Shown here piece by piece: positions 8,780 to 18,709 of a DNA stretch of 64,000 bases (its first letter is position 1; each line of letters opens with the position of its first letter). The DNA lies in assembly GCF_000740775.1 (NCBI RefSeq), contig NZ_JFGS01000003.1, forward strand, positions 124,001 through 188,000, written 5' to 3'. The DNA comes from Haematobacter missouriensis (GTDB lineage: Bacteria > Pseudomonadota > Alphaproteobacteria > Rhodobacterales > Rhodobacteraceae). A program made the position numbers and the translations under genes. Under the pieces are notes generated by a model, which was not told where the DNA came from, did not search any database, and was given only the letters and a program-made list of their open reading frames with translations.

Positions 8780-10351
8780 TCAATCCGCCGTCTCTGCATT
8801 CAACCGGGCGTATTCATTGCGGAGTTCCCGCTTGAGCAGCTTGCCCGCGCTGTTCCGGGGGATGTCGGTGCGCACGACGACGCGCTTCGGCAGCTTGAAC
8901 GGCGCCAGACGGGAACGACAGAAGTCGATCAGCTCCTCCTCTGTCGCCGTCATGCCGGGGCGGAAGACGACGATGGCCGTCACCGCTTCGATCCACCGCT
9001 CGTGCGGCAGGCCGACCACCGCGACTTCCGAGATGGCGTGGTGCTTGAAGATCGCCTCCTCCACCTCGCGGCTCGCCACCATGGTGCCGCCGGTCTTGAT
9101 GACGTCCTTCACTCGGTCAACGACATAAAGAAACCCTTCGTCGTCGAAATAGCCGATGTCGCCACTATGGAACCAGCCGCCCGCAAAGGCTTCCTCCGTC
9201 GCTTCCGGCTTGTCCCAATAGCCAATCAGAAGCTGGGGTGAGCGATGCACGATTTCGCCGTGGGTGCCGGGGGGCACGTCGTTCATGGCCTCGTCCACCA
9301 CGCGGGTTTCGACCGTCATCGCGGGCCTGCCGGCAGAGGCGGGGCGGGTATCGTGGTCCTCCGGTCGCAGGACGGTGGCAAGCGGAGCGATCTCGCTCTG
9401 GCCATAGCAGTTGTAGGCTCCCGATCCCGGCAGCCGCGCACGCAGTTCCTGCAAGACCGGTACCGGCATGATCGACGCGCCGTAATACAGCTTGGCGAGG
9501 CTGGAGAGGTTCCGTTTGTCGAAATCCGGGTGGCGGAGCAGGCTGATCCAGACGGTGGGTGGTGCGAAGAAGGAGGTGATGGCTTCCTCCTCGCACAACC
9601 GCAGGACCGTCTCCGCGGCGGGTGTCTCGATCAGCAGGGTGGAGGCGCCGAGCAGCAGTTGCGGCATGGTGAACACGTGCATCTGCGCCGAATGGTAGAG
9701 CGGCAGTGCTGCCAGTGCCCGATCCTCCCGCTTGAGGTCGAGTTCCAGCGCGCAGGCCATGTATTCCGACAGAAGCGCCCGATGCGTCATCATCGCACCC
9801 TTTGGAGCGGCCGTGGTTCCCGATGTGTAGAGGAGCTGAACGAGGTCGTTCTCATCCACCGGGAGCAGGTCGAGCCTTGGATCCGACGGGCCGGAGGCGG
9901 CTGTCAGTACGTCGAACCCATGGCCACCGTACAGCGTTCCCACGAGCTGGATGCCGGCCGTTTTCGCGATCTCCGTGGCCAGCGGCGCCAGCGCCGGATC
10001 ATGGAACAGTGCCGTGGCGCCGGATTGGCGGAGCAGGTACTCCAACTCCGGCCCGGTCAGCGAATAGTTGATGGGAACATGCACCAGCCCCGCCCGCGCG
10101 CAGGCGAGCCAAAGGATGAGGTAGGCATCGGAATTGCGCCCGAACGCCGCGACCCGTTCCCCGTGCGACAGTCCCGCAGCGATCAGCGCGCTCGCGGTCG
10201 CGTCCACCGCGCGCAGCAGCTCGTCATAGTTCCAGCGTCGCGTGCCGAAACTCAAGGCGAGCCGTTCTTTATTCCGGCGGGCCGAGCGGCGGAACGCGTC
10301 GTAGATCGTGTTGCGCCGGGCGAGCGCTCCGACACGGGTATCTTCGGTCAT
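8780..10351 (-). CDS. Acyl-CoA synthetase / AMP-dependent ligase
   Basis: A 523-residue ANL-superfamily enzyme. The P-loop-like A3 motif YTSGTTAAPKGA is near residues 172-183, with A5 YNCYGQSEIAP, A7 WFHSGDIGYFDDEGFLYVVDR, A8 KTGG and the C-terminal catalytic lysine in NSAGKLLKR. It activates a carboxylic acid as the acyl-AMP and transfers it to CoA. The chain-length class cannot be read by eye; medium or long-chain fatty acids are plausible. Start ATG 10351 has AGGAAG upstream. Further in-frame sequence upstream is spurious. It is divergent from the ABC importer genes. Confidence 0.88.
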   Translation of the reverse strand: MTEDTRVGALARRNTIYDAFRRSARRNKERLALSFGTRRWNYDELLRAVDATASALIAAGLSHGERVAAFGRNSDAYLILWLACARAGLVHVPINYSLTGPELEYLLRQSGATALFHDPALAPLATEIAKTAGIQLVGTLYGGHGFDVLTAASGPSDPRLDLLPVDENDLVQLLYTSGTTAAPKGAMMTHRALLSEYMACALELDLKREDRALAALPLYHSAQMHVFTMPQLLLGASTLLIETPAAETVLRLCEEEAITSFFAPPTVWISLLRHPDFDKRNLSSLAKLYYGASIMPVPVLQELRARLPGSGAYNCYGQSEIAPLATVLRPEDHDTRPASAGRPAMTVETRVVDEAMNDVPPGTHGEIVHRSPQLLIGYWDKPEATEEAFAGGWFHSGDIGYFDDEGFLYVVDRVKDVIKTGGTMVASREVEEAIFKHHAISEVAVVGLPHERWIEAVTAIVVFRPGMTATEEELIDFCRSRLAPFKLPKRVVVRTDIPRNSAGKLLKRELRNEYARLNAETAD

Positions 10352-10508
10352 ATCTTCCTCCTCTGGCGCGCGTCCCCTTGGGGTCTCCGTCGCGCACCCT
10401 CCTCCGCTGCCATCCTGTCGAGTCTTGGGGATACCCGCAAGTAGCGGCGCAGTCGCATGATCACTTGGCTCGTATTGCTTCCTCCTCGTGAGCCGGGCGC
10501 GAGCCGAC

Positions 10509-10524
10509 TGAGCACGATTGCTCA
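10509..10524. promoter_or_regulatory. Palindrome TGAGCA-CGAT-TGCTCA in the divergent promoter region
   Basis: A perfect 6+6 inverted repeat with a 4-base spacer lies about 160 bases upstream of the acyl-CoA synthetase and 110 bases upstream of the ABC binding-protein gene. Symmetry and position suggest an operator for a dimeric repressor. The cognate regulator is unknown and it does not resemble the HutC-type site 40 bases away. Confidence 0.4.
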
Positions 10525-10566
10525 ATTGTTGGGCGATGCCCCATTTTTCCGCGATCATCTGGTGAA

Positions 10567-10580
10567 TTTGTATAGACAAA
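10567..10580. promoter_or_regulatory. HutC-type operator TTTGT-ATAG-ACAAA upstream of the ABC importer
   Basis: A perfect 5+5 inverted repeat around ATAG. Its core GTATAGAC fits the GTMTAKAC consensus reported for the HutC subfamily of GntR regulators. It lies about 50 bases upstream of the binding-protein start, so it could overlap the promoter. A GntR/HutC regulator is encoded at 21404-22069 and a related palindrome sits in front of hutI. Confidence 0.55.
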
Positions 10581-10632
10581 AGCAGCTTTCATGCGTCCTC
10601 TACGCAAAAGACTACTGAACAGGGTGAAAAAG

Positions 10633-11574
10633 ATGATTGTCAGAACGCTTCTCGGCGCTTTGGCGCTGGGTCTGATCTCCAGCGCGGCAGGGGCCGCCAC
10701 TCCCGTTACGATCGGGCTTTCCGGCTGGACAGGCTTCGCGCCTCTCACGCTTGCCAAGGAAGCCGGGATCTTCGAGAAGAACGGGCTCGACGTGTCGCTG
10801 AAGAAGATCCCGCAGGCCAGCCGGGGCCTCGCCATGGCGTCGGGTGACATTCATTGCGCGGCGACCACGGTGGAAACCTGGCTGGTGTGGAGCGCGAACG
10901 GCGTCCCTGCCAAGCAGATCTTCCAGCTCGACAAATCGCATGGCGCCGACGGGATGGTGGTGCGCAGCAATGTAGAGAAGATTGCCGACCTGAAGGGCAA
11001 GACGATCGCCGCCTCTGCCCCCGGCACCTCGCCTTATTTCTTCCTTGCCTGGATCCTCAATGAAAACGGGCTGAAGATGTCGGACGTGCGCGTGGTGAAT
11101 CTGGAGCCGGGACCGGCGGCGCAGGCCTTCATCGCCGGGCAGAACGACGCGGCGATGACCTATGAGCCCTACCTCTCCTCCGTGCGGGAGGCAAAGGATG
11201 CGGGCAAGATCATCGCCACGACGATCGACTACCCCGCCGTGATGGATACCTTCGGCTGCACCCCCGATTTCCTGTCGAAGAACCCGGAGGCCGCAAAGGC
11301 GCTGGCGAAAAGCTATCAGGAGGCGCTCGACCTCATCAAGGCGGAGCCGGAGAAGTCCTTCGGTATCATGGGTGCCGACGTGAACCAGACGGCAGAGCAG
11401 TTCAAGGGCTCGGCCCAGTATCTCGAATGGCAGGATTTGGCGGCGGCCAAGACCTTCTTCTCGGGCGAATACCTCGATTTCGCGGGTAAGGCCGGGAAAC
11501 TGATGGTGGAGATGGGCCTGCTGAAGTCCGAACCGGACGTGGCCGCACTGATCGACACACAGTTCATCCAGTAG
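10633..11574 (+). CDS. ABC importer periplasmic binding protein, NMT1/THI5-SsuA type
   Basis: A 313-residue exported protein with a signal peptide at residues 1-21 (ends AAGA). The mature start TPVTIGLSGWTGFAPLTLAKEAGIF is typical of the NitT/TauT/THI5 binding-protein superfamily, as are LKGKTIA and a YEPYLSS segment. The ligand is not evident; candidates are histidine, urocanate, an aminosulfonate or a pyrimidine. It is the first gene of a permease/ATPase operon next to hut genes and has a HutC-like site upstream, so I favour a histidine-pathway substrate. An in-frame ATG at 10591 would add 14 basic residues and is less likely. Confidence 0.8.
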   Translation: MIVRTLLGALALGLISSAAGAATPVTIGLSGWTGFAPLTLAKEAGIFEKNGLDVSLKKIPQASRGLAMASGDIHCAATTVETWLVWSANGVPAKQIFQLDKSHGADGMVVRSNVEKIADLKGKTIAASAPGTSPYFFLAWILNENGLKMSDVRVVNLEPGPAAQAFIAGQNDAAMTYEPYLSSVREAKDAGKIIATTIDYPAVMDTFGCTPDFLSKNPEAAKALAKSYQEALDLIKAEPEKSFGIMGADVNQTAEQFKGSAQYLEWQDLAAAKTFFSGEYLDFAGKAGKLMVEMGLLKSEPDVAALIDTQFIQ

Positions 11575-11675
11575 CACGACGATCGGGCGGAGGTTCTGCT
11601 TCCGCCCGCCTGCAATGACAGCCGACAGCCGATGGCCTGTTCGGACCAACAACCGGGAAGGCCGCTGGAACGCTC

Positions 11676-12449
11676 ATGAAACCGCTCGAACCGATAAGCC
11701 CGCGCCTGCGCATGGTGCTGGGGATCATCTTCTTCATCCTGTTCTTCGCCCTCTGGGCGGGGGTCACCCTCACGGGTTACGTCTCGCCCACCTTCCTTGC
11801 CAGCCCGGTGCAGATGCTGCGCGATGGATGGTGGTTGCTGACGGAACGTGGCTTCCTGACGGATATCGGCATGACGGCCTGGCGGGTCTTCGGCGGCTTC
11901 GCTATGGCAACGGTGGTGGCGGTGCCGCTGGGCATCGCCATGGGCGCCTACAAGCCGATAGAGGCGCTGTTCGAACCCTTCGTGTCCTTCGCGCGCTACC
12001 TGCCGGCCTCGGCCTTTGTGCCGTTGCTCATCCTCTGGGCGGGGATCGGCGAAATGCAGAAGCTGCTCGTGATCTTCATCGGTTCGGTGTTCCAGCTCAT
12101 CCTGATGATCGCGGTGATCGTGGCGGGCACGCGCAAGGATCTGGTGGAGGCCGCCTATACGCTCGGTGCGCGCCAGAACGGCATCCTGCGGCGGGTGATT
12201 CTGCCCTCCGCCGCGCCCGAGATCGCAGAGACGCTGCGGCTCGTGCTCGGCTGGGCCTGGACCTATGTGATCGTGGCGGAGCTGATCGGCGCATCGTCGG
12301 GCATCGGCTACATGATCATCAACGCGCAGAGCCTGATGGCGACGGGGCAGATGATCTTCGGCATCATCGTCATCGGGGTGATCGGCCTGATCACCGACCT
12401 TGCCTTCCGCCGCCTGAACCTGCGCCTTTTTGCCTGGAGATACGCATGA
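11676..12449 (+). CDS. ABC importer permease (SsuC/TauC type)
   Basis: A 257-residue protein with about six membrane helices. The EAA loop EAAYTLGARQNGILRRVILP starts near residue 158, which docks on the ATPase. The TAWRVFGGFAMATVVAVPLGI segment is typical of the BPD_transp_1 family of nitrate, sulfonate and taurine systems. The stop codon overlaps the ATPase start by four bases (ATGA). It pairs with the binding protein upstream. Confidence 0.88.
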   Translation: MKPLEPISPRLRMVLGIIFFILFFALWAGVTLTGYVSPTFLASPVQMLRDGWWLLTERGFLTDIGMTAWRVFGGFAMATVVAVPLGIAMGAYKPIEALFEPFVSFARYLPASAFVPLLILWAGIGEMQKLLVIFIGSVFQLILMIAVIVAGTRKDLVEAAYTLGARQNGILRRVILPSAAPEIAETLRLVLGWAWTYVIVAELIGASSGIGYMIINAQSLMATGQMIFGIIVIGVIGLITDLAFRRLNLRLFAWRYA

Positions 12450-13228
12450 GCCTTCTGGAGATCCGCGGCGTCACGCGCACCTTTCCCGGCGTCAGGGGCG
12501 GCCAGCCGGTGCTGGCCCTGCAACCCACGGACCTCACGCTGGAGGAGAATGATTTCGTCACCATCCTCGGCCCCTCCGGCTGCGGCAAGTCCACGCTGCT
12601 TCGCATGGTGGCGGGCCTGGACACGCCCACCGCCGGGACGATCACGCTGGACGGCAGGCCGGTGAAGGGACCGGGCGCAGAGCGGGGGATGGTGTTCCAG
12701 TCCTACACGCTGTTCCCCTGGCTGACGGTCCGCCAGAACATTGCCTTTGGCCTGCGGGAGAAGGGCATGTCGGCGGCCGAGCAGAAGGATATCGTGGAGA
12801 ACTACATCGACCGGGTGGGCCTGCGCGGGTTCGAGGAGCACTGGCCACGGCACCTGTCGGGCGGCATGCAGCAGCGCTGCGCCATCGCGCGGGCGCTCGC
12901 CAATCAGCCGCGCGTCCTGCTGCTGGATGAGCCCTTCGGCGCATTGGACAACCAGACCCGGAGCCTGATGCAGGAGCTGCTGCTGGGGATATGGGAGCGG
13001 GAACAGAAGACGGTGATCTTCGTGACCCACGACATTGAGGAAGCGGTCTTCATGGCCTCCCGCGTCGTGACGATGAGCGCGCGTCCGGGGCGCATCAAGT
13101 CGATCACGCCGGTGCCGTTCGGCCATCCGCGGGACTACACGCTCAAATCCTCGCCCGAATTTTCGCAGATCCGACTGAAGCTGACGGAGGAGATCCGGGG
13201 CGAGGCGATCACGGCGGCCGCCCATTGA
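12446..13228 (+). CDS. ABC importer ATP-binding protein (SsuB/TauB type)
   Basis: A 260-residue ATPase. Walker A GPSGCGKST is near residues 42-50, the Q-loop is VFQSYTLFPWLTV, the signature LSGGMQQR is near 137-144, and Walker B LLLDEPFGALD is followed by the switch histidine in VTHDIEEAVF. This is the NitT/TauT ATPase type. Start ATG 12446 overlaps the permease stop; longer readings of this frame run through permease coding sequence in the wrong frame. It is the last gene of the operon, 220 bases before hutI. Confidence 0.9.
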   Translation: MSLLEIRGVTRTFPGVRGGQPVLALQPTDLTLEENDFVTILGPSGCGKSTLLRMVAGLDTPTAGTITLDGRPVKGPGAERGMVFQSYTLFPWLTVRQNIAFGLREKGMSAAEQKDIVENYIDRVGLRGFEEHWPRHLSGGMQQRCAIARALANQPRVLLLDEPFGALDNQTRSLMQELLLGIWEREQKTVIFVTHDIEEAVFMASRVVTMSARPGRIKSITPVPFGHPRDYTLKSSPEFSQIRLKLTEEIRGEAITAAAH

Positions 13229-13410
13229 CGGTGGGCCGGGCGAAACCCCGGCCAGCCGCCGCCAGCACCGGAGCCAACACCCTAAGGCCAGAAAGACAGG
13301 TGGCGGTTCGCCGCCGGCGCAGGCGAAAAATACGGCGGAAATGGCACGACGGTGTGTCGCGCGACGGGACTGCTCGAAACATGTGGAAGCGGGCGGAGAA
13401 TTAGGTGCTA

Positions 13411-13426
13411 ATATGTATGCACATAT
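13411..13426. promoter_or_regulatory. HutC-type palindrome ATATGT-ATGC-ACATAT upstream of hutI
   Basis: A perfect 6+6 inverted repeat with a 4-base spacer lies 25 bases before the hutI start, in an AT-rich patch that also offers a -10-like TAATAT at 13409. The GT-N4-AC core is the pattern bound by HutC-family GntR regulators, which are relieved by urocanate. Position over the promoter fits repression. Confidence 0.6.
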
Positions 13427-13450
13427 TTGGCGAATCGGACGGAGAGCGAC

Positions 13451-14683
13451 ATGGAACTCTTTTCTGACGGCGCGGGTGGCAACGGATCCGGCCTGTGGCG
13501 CAACGCCCGCCTCCTGACAATGGTCGAAGGCGCCGCACCGGTGGAGCAGGGTGCGGTGGCGGTGCGGGATGGACGGATCATCTACGTTGGGCCGGAGGCC
13601 GGGTTGCCGGAAGGGCTGGACGATCTTTCCGTCTCGGATTGCGGCGGTTCCTGGATCCTGCCCTCCTTCGTGGATTGCCACACGCATCTGGTCTTTGCCG
13701 GCAACCGCGCGCGTGAGTTCGAGATGCGCCTGGCCGGCGCGAGCTATGAGGATATCGCCCGGGCGGGGGGCGGCATCCTCTCCTCCGTCGCTGCGGTGAA
13801 TGCGGCGGAGGAGGATCGCCTGCTGGCTGAAAGCCTTCCCCGGCTGGATGCCATGCTGGCGGAGGGTACCTCCACCGTCGAGATCAAGTCTGGCTACGGG
13901 CTGAACATCGGGGCCGAACTGCGGATGCTGCGCGTCGCCCGTCGTCTGGGCAGGATGCGGAGTGTGCGGGTCAGGACGACATGGCTCGCCGCACATGCCG
14001 TACCGCCGGATTACCGTGGCCGGAACGCCGACTATATCCGGGAGGTCGCCATCCCCGGGCTGGAACAGGGGCATGAGGAGGGGCTGATCGACGCGGTGGA
14101 CGGCTTCTGCGAGCGGATCGCCTTCACCACGGAGGAGCTTCGCCCGCTCTTCGAGAGGGCGCAGGCGCTCGGCCTGCCGGTGAAGCTCCATGCGGAGCAG
14201 CTGTCGGATTCCGGCGGCAGTGCGTTCGCAGCGGGATATGGCGCGCTGTCCTGCGACCATCTGGAATATCTCGATGCCACCGGCATTGCGGCGATGAAGG
14301 CGGCGGGGACGGTTGCTGTGCTGCTGCCGGGTGCCACTTATGCGATCCGGGAGCCGCAGATGCCCCCCGTCGCCGATCTGCGCAAGGCGGGCGTGCCAAT
14401 CGCGCTTGCCACCGACTGCAATCCCGGAAGCTCCCCGCTTACCTCCCTGCTGCTGACGATGAACCTTGGCGCCACGCTGTTCCGCCTGACGGTGGAGGAA
14501 TGCCTGGCCGGAGTCACGCGGGAGGGCGCGCGCGCGCTTGGCCTTCTGGCGGAGACGGGCACGCTGGAGGCGGGCAAGAGCGCCGACTTCACCCTGTGGC
14601 AGATCGGATCGCCTGCGGAACTGGTCTACTGGCTGGGCTTCAATCCCGCGCATCAGCGGGTCTATCGCGGATTTGCCGAATGA
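13451..14683 (+). CDS. hutI: Imidazolonepropionase
   Basis: A 410-residue amidohydrolase. The metal-binding H-T-H pair is at residues 77 and 79 ([19 protein letters not shown]), a typical HutI block. GGGILSSV and EIKSGYGL bind substrate, and [12 protein letters not shown] carries a further metal ligand. It hydrolyses 4-imidazolone-5-propanoate to N-formimino-L-glutamate. Start ATG 13451 follows GGAGAG. A TTG at 13427 lies in the operator and is rejected. It overlaps hutH by four bases and is the first gene of the hut operon. Confidence 0.95.
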   Translation: MELFSDGAGGNGSGLWRNARLLTMVEGAAPVEQGAVAVRDGRIIYVGPEAGLPEGLDDLSVSDCGGSWILPSFVDCHTHLVFAGNRAREFEMRLAGASYEDIARAGGGILSSVAAVNAAEEDRLLAESLPRLDAMLAEGTSTVEIKSGYGLNIGAELRMLRVARRLGRMRSVRVRTTWLAAHAVPPDYRGRNADYIREVAIPGLEQGHEEGLIDAVDGFCERIAFTTEELRPLFERAQALGLPVKLHAEQLSDSGGSAFAAGYGALSCDHLEYLDATGIAAMKAAGTVAVLLPGATYAIREPQMPPVADLRKAGVPIALATDCNPGSSPLTSLLLTMNLGATLFRLTVEECLAGVTREGARALGLLAETGTLEAGKSADFTLWQIGSPAELVYWLGFNPAHQRVYRGFAE

Positions 14684-16224
14684 CGATCACGCTGACACCG
14701 GGGCAGGTGACGCTTGCCCAGCTTGAACGCATCTATCGCGACGGCGCTGCCGCGCGGCTGGACCCGGCGACCGCGCCGGGGATCGCGCGGGCCGCGGCGC
14801 GCATCGCCGCCATCGCTGCGGGGAACGAGGCCATCTATGGCGTGAACACCGGCTTCGGCAAGCTCGCCTCCATCCGCATCGGGGCCGCCGATACCGCAAC
14901 GCTCCAGCGCAACCTGATCCTGTCGCATTGCTGTGGCGTGGGGGAGCCGCTGCCCGAACCGGTGGTGCGGCTGATCATGGCGCTGAAGCTGGTGTCGCTG
15001 GGGCGGGGTGCCTCTGGTGTGCGACCGGTGGTGACGACGCTTCTGGAAGAGATGTTGGCGCGGGGTGTCCTCCCGGTCATTCCGGGGCAGGGGTCGGTGG
15101 GTGCGTCGGGCGACCTGGCACCGCTCGCCCATATGGCCGCCGTGATGATGGGCGAGGGGGAGGCCGTCTTTGGCGGCACTCGTCTTCCGGGTCGCGATGC
15201 GCTGATGCAGGCGGGCCTGTCCCCCGTGGTTCTGGCGGCCAAGGAGGGGCTGGCGCTCATCAATGGCACGCAGGTTTCCACCGCTCTGGCGCTGGCCGGC
15301 CTGTTCGGCGCGCATAGGGCGGCGCAGGCGGCGCTGGTGACGGGTGCGCTCTCAACCGACGCGGCGATGGGCTCGTCCGCGCCCTTCCACCCGGAGATCC
15401 ACCGCCTGCGCGGCCATCGCGGCCAGATCGACGCGGGTGCGGCGCTCGCCGCGCTGCTGGACGGATCGGCGATCCGCGAAAGCCATCTTGAGGGCGACAC
15501 CCGCGTGCAGGATCCCTACTGCATCCGCTGCCAGCCGCAGGTGGATGGCGCGGCGCTCGACCTGATCCGGCAGGTCGGCCGTACGTTGGAGGTGGAGGCG
15601 AATGCGGTGACGGACAACCCGCTGGTGCTGACGGATGACAGCGTGGTCTCCGGCGGCAATTTCCACGCCGAGCCGGTGGCCTTCGCGGCTGACATCCTCG
15701 CGCTGGCCGTGTCGGAGATCGGGGCGATCGCCCAGCGTCGGATCGCGCTGCTGGTGGATCCGGCGCTGTCTTTCGGGCTGCCCGCGTTTCTCGCGGCGGA
15801 GCCCGGGTTGAACTCCGGGCTGATGATCGCAGAGGTGACATCTGCCGCTTTGATGAGCGAAAACAAGCAGATGACCCATCCGGCCTCGGTCGATTCAACG
15901 CCCACCTCCGCCAATCAGGAGGATCACGTCTCCATGGCCTGCCACGGCGCGCGGCGGCTGCTGCGGATGGTGGAGAACCTGAACGCCATCTTGGGGATAG
16001 AGGCCCTGACCGCCACGCAGGGGATCGAATTCCGAGCGCCGCTGACGACCAGCGCTGGCCTTGGCAGGGTGATGGAGGTGGTGCGAGGCGCCGTGCCGAC
16101 ACTGAAACAGGACCGCTACATGGCCCCCGATCTGGCAGCAGCGGCGGCGTTGGTGGCCAGCGGCGCACTGACCGCCCCGGTCATCGACATGCTGCCCAGA
16201 CTGGAGGCCGGTTTGGAGGGATGA
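14680..16224 (+). CDS. hutH: Histidine ammonia-lyase (histidase)
   Basis: A 514-residue enzyme, normal for the family. The Ala-Ser-Gly triad that cyclises to the MIO electrophile is at residues 142-144 in [21 protein letters not shown] near residue 53 carries the conserved active-site tyrosine. QEDHVSM near the C-terminus is also characteristic. It removes ammonia from L-histidine to give urocanate, which is the inducer recognised by HutC. The start overlaps the hutI stop and the stop overlaps the hutG start. Confidence 0.97.
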   Translation: MTITLTPGQVTLAQLERIYRDGAAARLDPATAPGIARAAARIAAIAAGNEAIYGVNTGFGKLASIRIGAADTATLQRNLILSHCCGVGEPLPEPVVRLIMALKLVSLGRGASGVRPVVTTLLEEMLARGVLPVIPGQGSVGASGDLAPLAHMAAVMMGEGEAVFGGTRLPGRDALMQAGLSPVVLAAKEGLALINGTQVSTALALAGLFGAHRAAQAALVTGALSTDAAMGSSAPFHPEIHRLRGHRGQIDAGAALAALLDGSAIRESHLEGDTRVQDPYCIRCQPQVDGAALDLIRQVGRTLEVEANAVTDNPLVLTDDSVVSGGNFHAEPVAFAADILALAVSEIGAIAQRRIALLVDPALSFGLPAFLAAEPGLNSGLMIAEVTSAALMSENKQMTHPASVDSTPTSANQEDHVSMACHGARRLLRMVENLNAILGIEALTATQGIEFRAPLTTSAGLGRVMEVVRGAVPTLKQDRYMAPDLAAAAALVASGALTAPVIDMLPRLEAGLEG

Positions 16225-17027
16225 CAATGCAGGTATTCGAAGTTTCCGAAGGGGAAGGGCCGGTCATTCTCGGCTTGCCTCATACCGGCACATGGGTCCC
16301 GGACGACGTGGCGGAGACGCTGAACGACCGGGGCCGGGGGCTGGACGATACGGACTGGCACATCGAGCGGCTCTACGAAGGCCTGCTGCCCGGCGTTACC
16401 ACGGTCCGGGCGTTGTTCCATCGATATGTGATCGACGCGAACCGCGATCCGTCCGGGGAAAGCCTGTATCCTGGGCAGAACACCACCGGCCTTGTGCCGC
16501 TCACCGATTTTGATGGGAACCCGATCTGGGCGAAGGTGCCCGATGCGGCGGAGGTGGAGCGGCGGCGGCTGGCCTTCCATGCGCCCTATCACGCGGCGCT
16601 GGCCGCGCAGGTGGAGCGGGTGCGGGCAAGGCATGGTGTGGCAATCCTCTACGACTGCCATTCGATCCGCAGCCGTATCCCCTTCCTGTTCGAGGGCACG
16701 CTCCCCGATTTCAACGTGGGCACGAACAACGGCACGACCTGCGCACCACAGGTGGCGGAGGCCGTGACTGGCGTCACCACCGCGGCGGAGGGCTATACGA
16801 ATGTCCTTAACGGGCGCTTCAAGGGCGGCTGGACGACGCGCCACTACGGGCGGCCTGATGAGGGTATCCACGCGATACAGATGGAACTCGCCCAATCCAC
16901 CCACCTTTCCACCGAAGCCCAGCCCTTCGCCTACGACGAGACGAAGGCCGCGCGGCTCCGCCCGCAACTTTCCCTGATCCTCCATCGCCTCGCCGCGCTT
17001 GCGGCTTCGCTTCCCCGCAAGGAGTAA
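16221..17027 (+). CDS. hutG: N-formylglutamate deformylase
   Basis: A 268-residue member of the N-formylglutamate amidohydrolase family. Visible marks are [11 protein letters not shown] near the N-terminus, [21 protein letters not shown] and [11 protein letters not shown], which supply zinc-binding and catalytic residues. It releases formate and glutamate, the last step of the five-enzyme route. Together with hutF it shows that this operon uses the formylglutamate branch rather than direct formamide release. The start overlaps hutH by four bases. Confidence 0.92.
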   Translation: MTMQVFEVSEGEGPVILGLPHTGTWVPDDVAETLNDRGRGLDDTDWHIERLYEGLLPGVTTVRALFHRYVIDANRDPSGESLYPGQNTTGLVPLTDFDGNPIWAKVPDAAEVERRRLAFHAPYHAALAAQVERVRARHGVAILYDCHSIRSRIPFLFEGTLPDFNVGTNNGTTCAPQVAEAVTGVTTAAEGYTNVLNGRFKGGWTTRHYGRPDEGIHAIQMELAQSTHLSTEAQPFAYDETKAARLRPQLSLILHRLAALAASLPRKE

Positions 17028-17031
17028 CGCC

Positions 17032-18708
17032 ATGAACGCCGATCCCCGCCACAACCAGCGCGACATTTTCCCGCCGACCGGCACGGAGCTGAACGCGAAA
17101 AGCTGGCTCACCGAAGCACCGCTGCGGATGTTGATGAACAACCTCCACCCCGACGTGGCGGAGCGCCCGCACGACCTCGTGGTCTATGGCGGCATCGGGC
17201 GGGCGGCGCGGACATGGGCCGATTTCGACCGGATCGTTGCGACGCTGAAGACGCTCAATGACGATGAGACCTTGCTGGTGCAATCCGGCAAGCCGGTGGG
17301 CGTGTTCCGCACCCACAAGGATGCGCCGCGGGTGCTGATCGCCAATTCCAACATCGTTCCCCATTGGGCGAACTGGGAGCATTTCAACGAACTCGATCGC
17401 AAAGGCCTGATGATGTACGGCCAGATGACGGCCGGGTCGTGGATCTACATCGGCGCGCAGGGTATCGTGCAGGGCACCTACGAGACCTTCGTGGAACTGG
17501 GCCGGCAACATTACAACGGCGATCTCAAGGGAAAATGGGTGCTGACCGGGGGGCTTGGCGGCATGGGTGGCGCGCAGCCGCTGGCCGCCGTGATGGCGGG
17601 TGCCTGCTGTCTGGCGGTGGAATGCGACGAAAGCCGCATCGATTTCCGCCTGCGTACCCGCTACGTCGATGAGAAGGCCCATACGCTGGACGAGGCGCTG
17701 GAAAAGATCGACCGCTGGACGAAGGCGGGGGAGGCGAAATCCGTGGGTCTGGTGGGCAATGCCGCCGAGATCTTCCCAGAGCTTCTGAAACGCGGCATCC
17801 GCCCGGACATCGTGACGGATCAGACCTCCGCGCATGATCCGGTGCACGGCTATCTGCCCGAAGGCTGGGGCGTCGCCGAATGGCGCGCGAGGCAGGAGAG
17901 CGACCCGGAAGCGGTGAACCGCGCCGCCCGCGCCTCCATGCGTCGGCATGTGGAGGCGATGGTGGGCTTCCATGACGCGGGTGTGCCGACAGTGGATTAC
18001 GGCAACAACATCCGCCAGATGGCGCTGGAAGAGGGGTTCGAGCGCGCCTTCGCCTTCCCTGGCTTCGTGCCCGCCTGCATCCGACCGCTGTTCTGCCACG
18101 GCATCGGGCCGTTCCGATGGGCGGCGCTCTCCGGCGACCCGGAGGATATCGCGAAGACCGATGCCAAGGTGAAGGAACTGATCCCGGATAACCCGCATCT
18201 GCACAACTGGCTGGACATGGCGGCGGAGCGGATTGCGTTTCAGGGTCTGCCCGCGCGGATCTGCTGGGTAGGGCTGGGCGACCGGCACCGGCTCGGCCTT
18301 GCCTTCAATGAGATGGTGGCCAAGGGTGAGCTGAAGGCCCCAGTGGTGATCGGGCGGGATCACCTCGACTCCGGCTCCGTCGCCAGCCCCAACCGGGAGA
18401 CGGAGGCGATGCGTGACGGGTCGGACACCGTGTCCGACTGGCCGCTGCTCAATGCCCTGCTGAACACCGCCTCCGGCGCGACATGGGTGTCGCTGCATCA
18501 CGGCGGCGGCGTGGGCATGGGGTTCAGCCAGCATGCGGGCATGGTCATCTGCTGCGACGGGACGGAGGATGCCGCCCGCAGGATCGAGCGGGTGCTGTGG
18601 AATGACCCGGCCACGGGTGTGATGCGCCATGCCGATGCCGGCTACGACATCGCCATCGACTGCGCCACGGAACACGGGCTGCGCCTGCCCGGCATTCTGG
18701 GGAACTGA
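17032..18708 (+). CDS. hutU: Urocanate hydratase
   Basis: A 558-residue NAD-dependent hydratase, close to the normal 556. Conserved stretches include [28 protein letters not shown] (NAD-binding), DQTSAHDP and FSQHAGMV. It converts urocanate to 4-imidazolone-5-propanoate. Start ATG 17032 has AAGGAG at the normal distance; an upstream in-frame start inside hutG is rejected. It is the fourth gene of the operon. Confidence 0.97.
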   Translation: MNADPRHNQRDIFPPTGTELNAKSWLTEAPLRMLMNNLHPDVAERPHDLVVYGGIGRAARTWADFDRIVATLKTLNDDETLLVQSGKPVGVFRTHKDAPRVLIANSNIVPHWANWEHFNELDRKGLMMYGQMTAGSWIYIGAQGIVQGTYETFVELGRQHYNGDLKGKWVLTGGLGGMGGAQPLAAVMAGACCLAVECDESRIDFRLRTRYVDEKAHTLDEALEKIDRWTKAGEAKSVGLVGNAAEIFPELLKRGIRPDIVTDQTSAHDPVHGYLPEGWGVAEWRARQESDPEAVNRAARASMRRHVEAMVGFHDAGVPTVDYGNNIRQMALEEGFERAFAFPGFVPACIRPLFCHGIGPFRWAALSGDPEDIAKTDAKVKELIPDNPHLHNWLDMAAERIAFQGLPARICWVGLGDRHRLGLAFNEMVAKGELKAPVVIGRDHLDSGSVASPNRETEAMRDGSDTVSDWPLLNALLNTASGATWVSLHHGGGVGMGFSQHAGMVICCDGTEDAARRIERVLWNDPATGVMRHADAGYDIAIDCATEHGLRLPGILGN

Positions 18709-18709
18709 G

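Noticed and set aside
11615-12445. N-terminal extension of the ABC ATPase through the permease gene
   Set aside because: It is out of frame with the permease, which has clear membrane helices and an EAA loop. The ATPase starts at the ATGA overlap at 12446.
13232-13253. GGCCGGG/CCCGGCC hairpin after the ABC ATPase gene as terminator
   Set aside because: The stem is short, with no T-run, in very GC-rich sequence where such pairs are frequent by chance.
12308-14653. 781-residue minus-strand open frame over the ABC ATPase and hutI
   Set aside because: It is a shadow of two clear plus-strand genes and has no start context or motif.
16819-18675. 618-residue minus-strand open frame over hutU
   Set aside because: hutU is unmistakable on the plus strand, and this frame is its antisense image.
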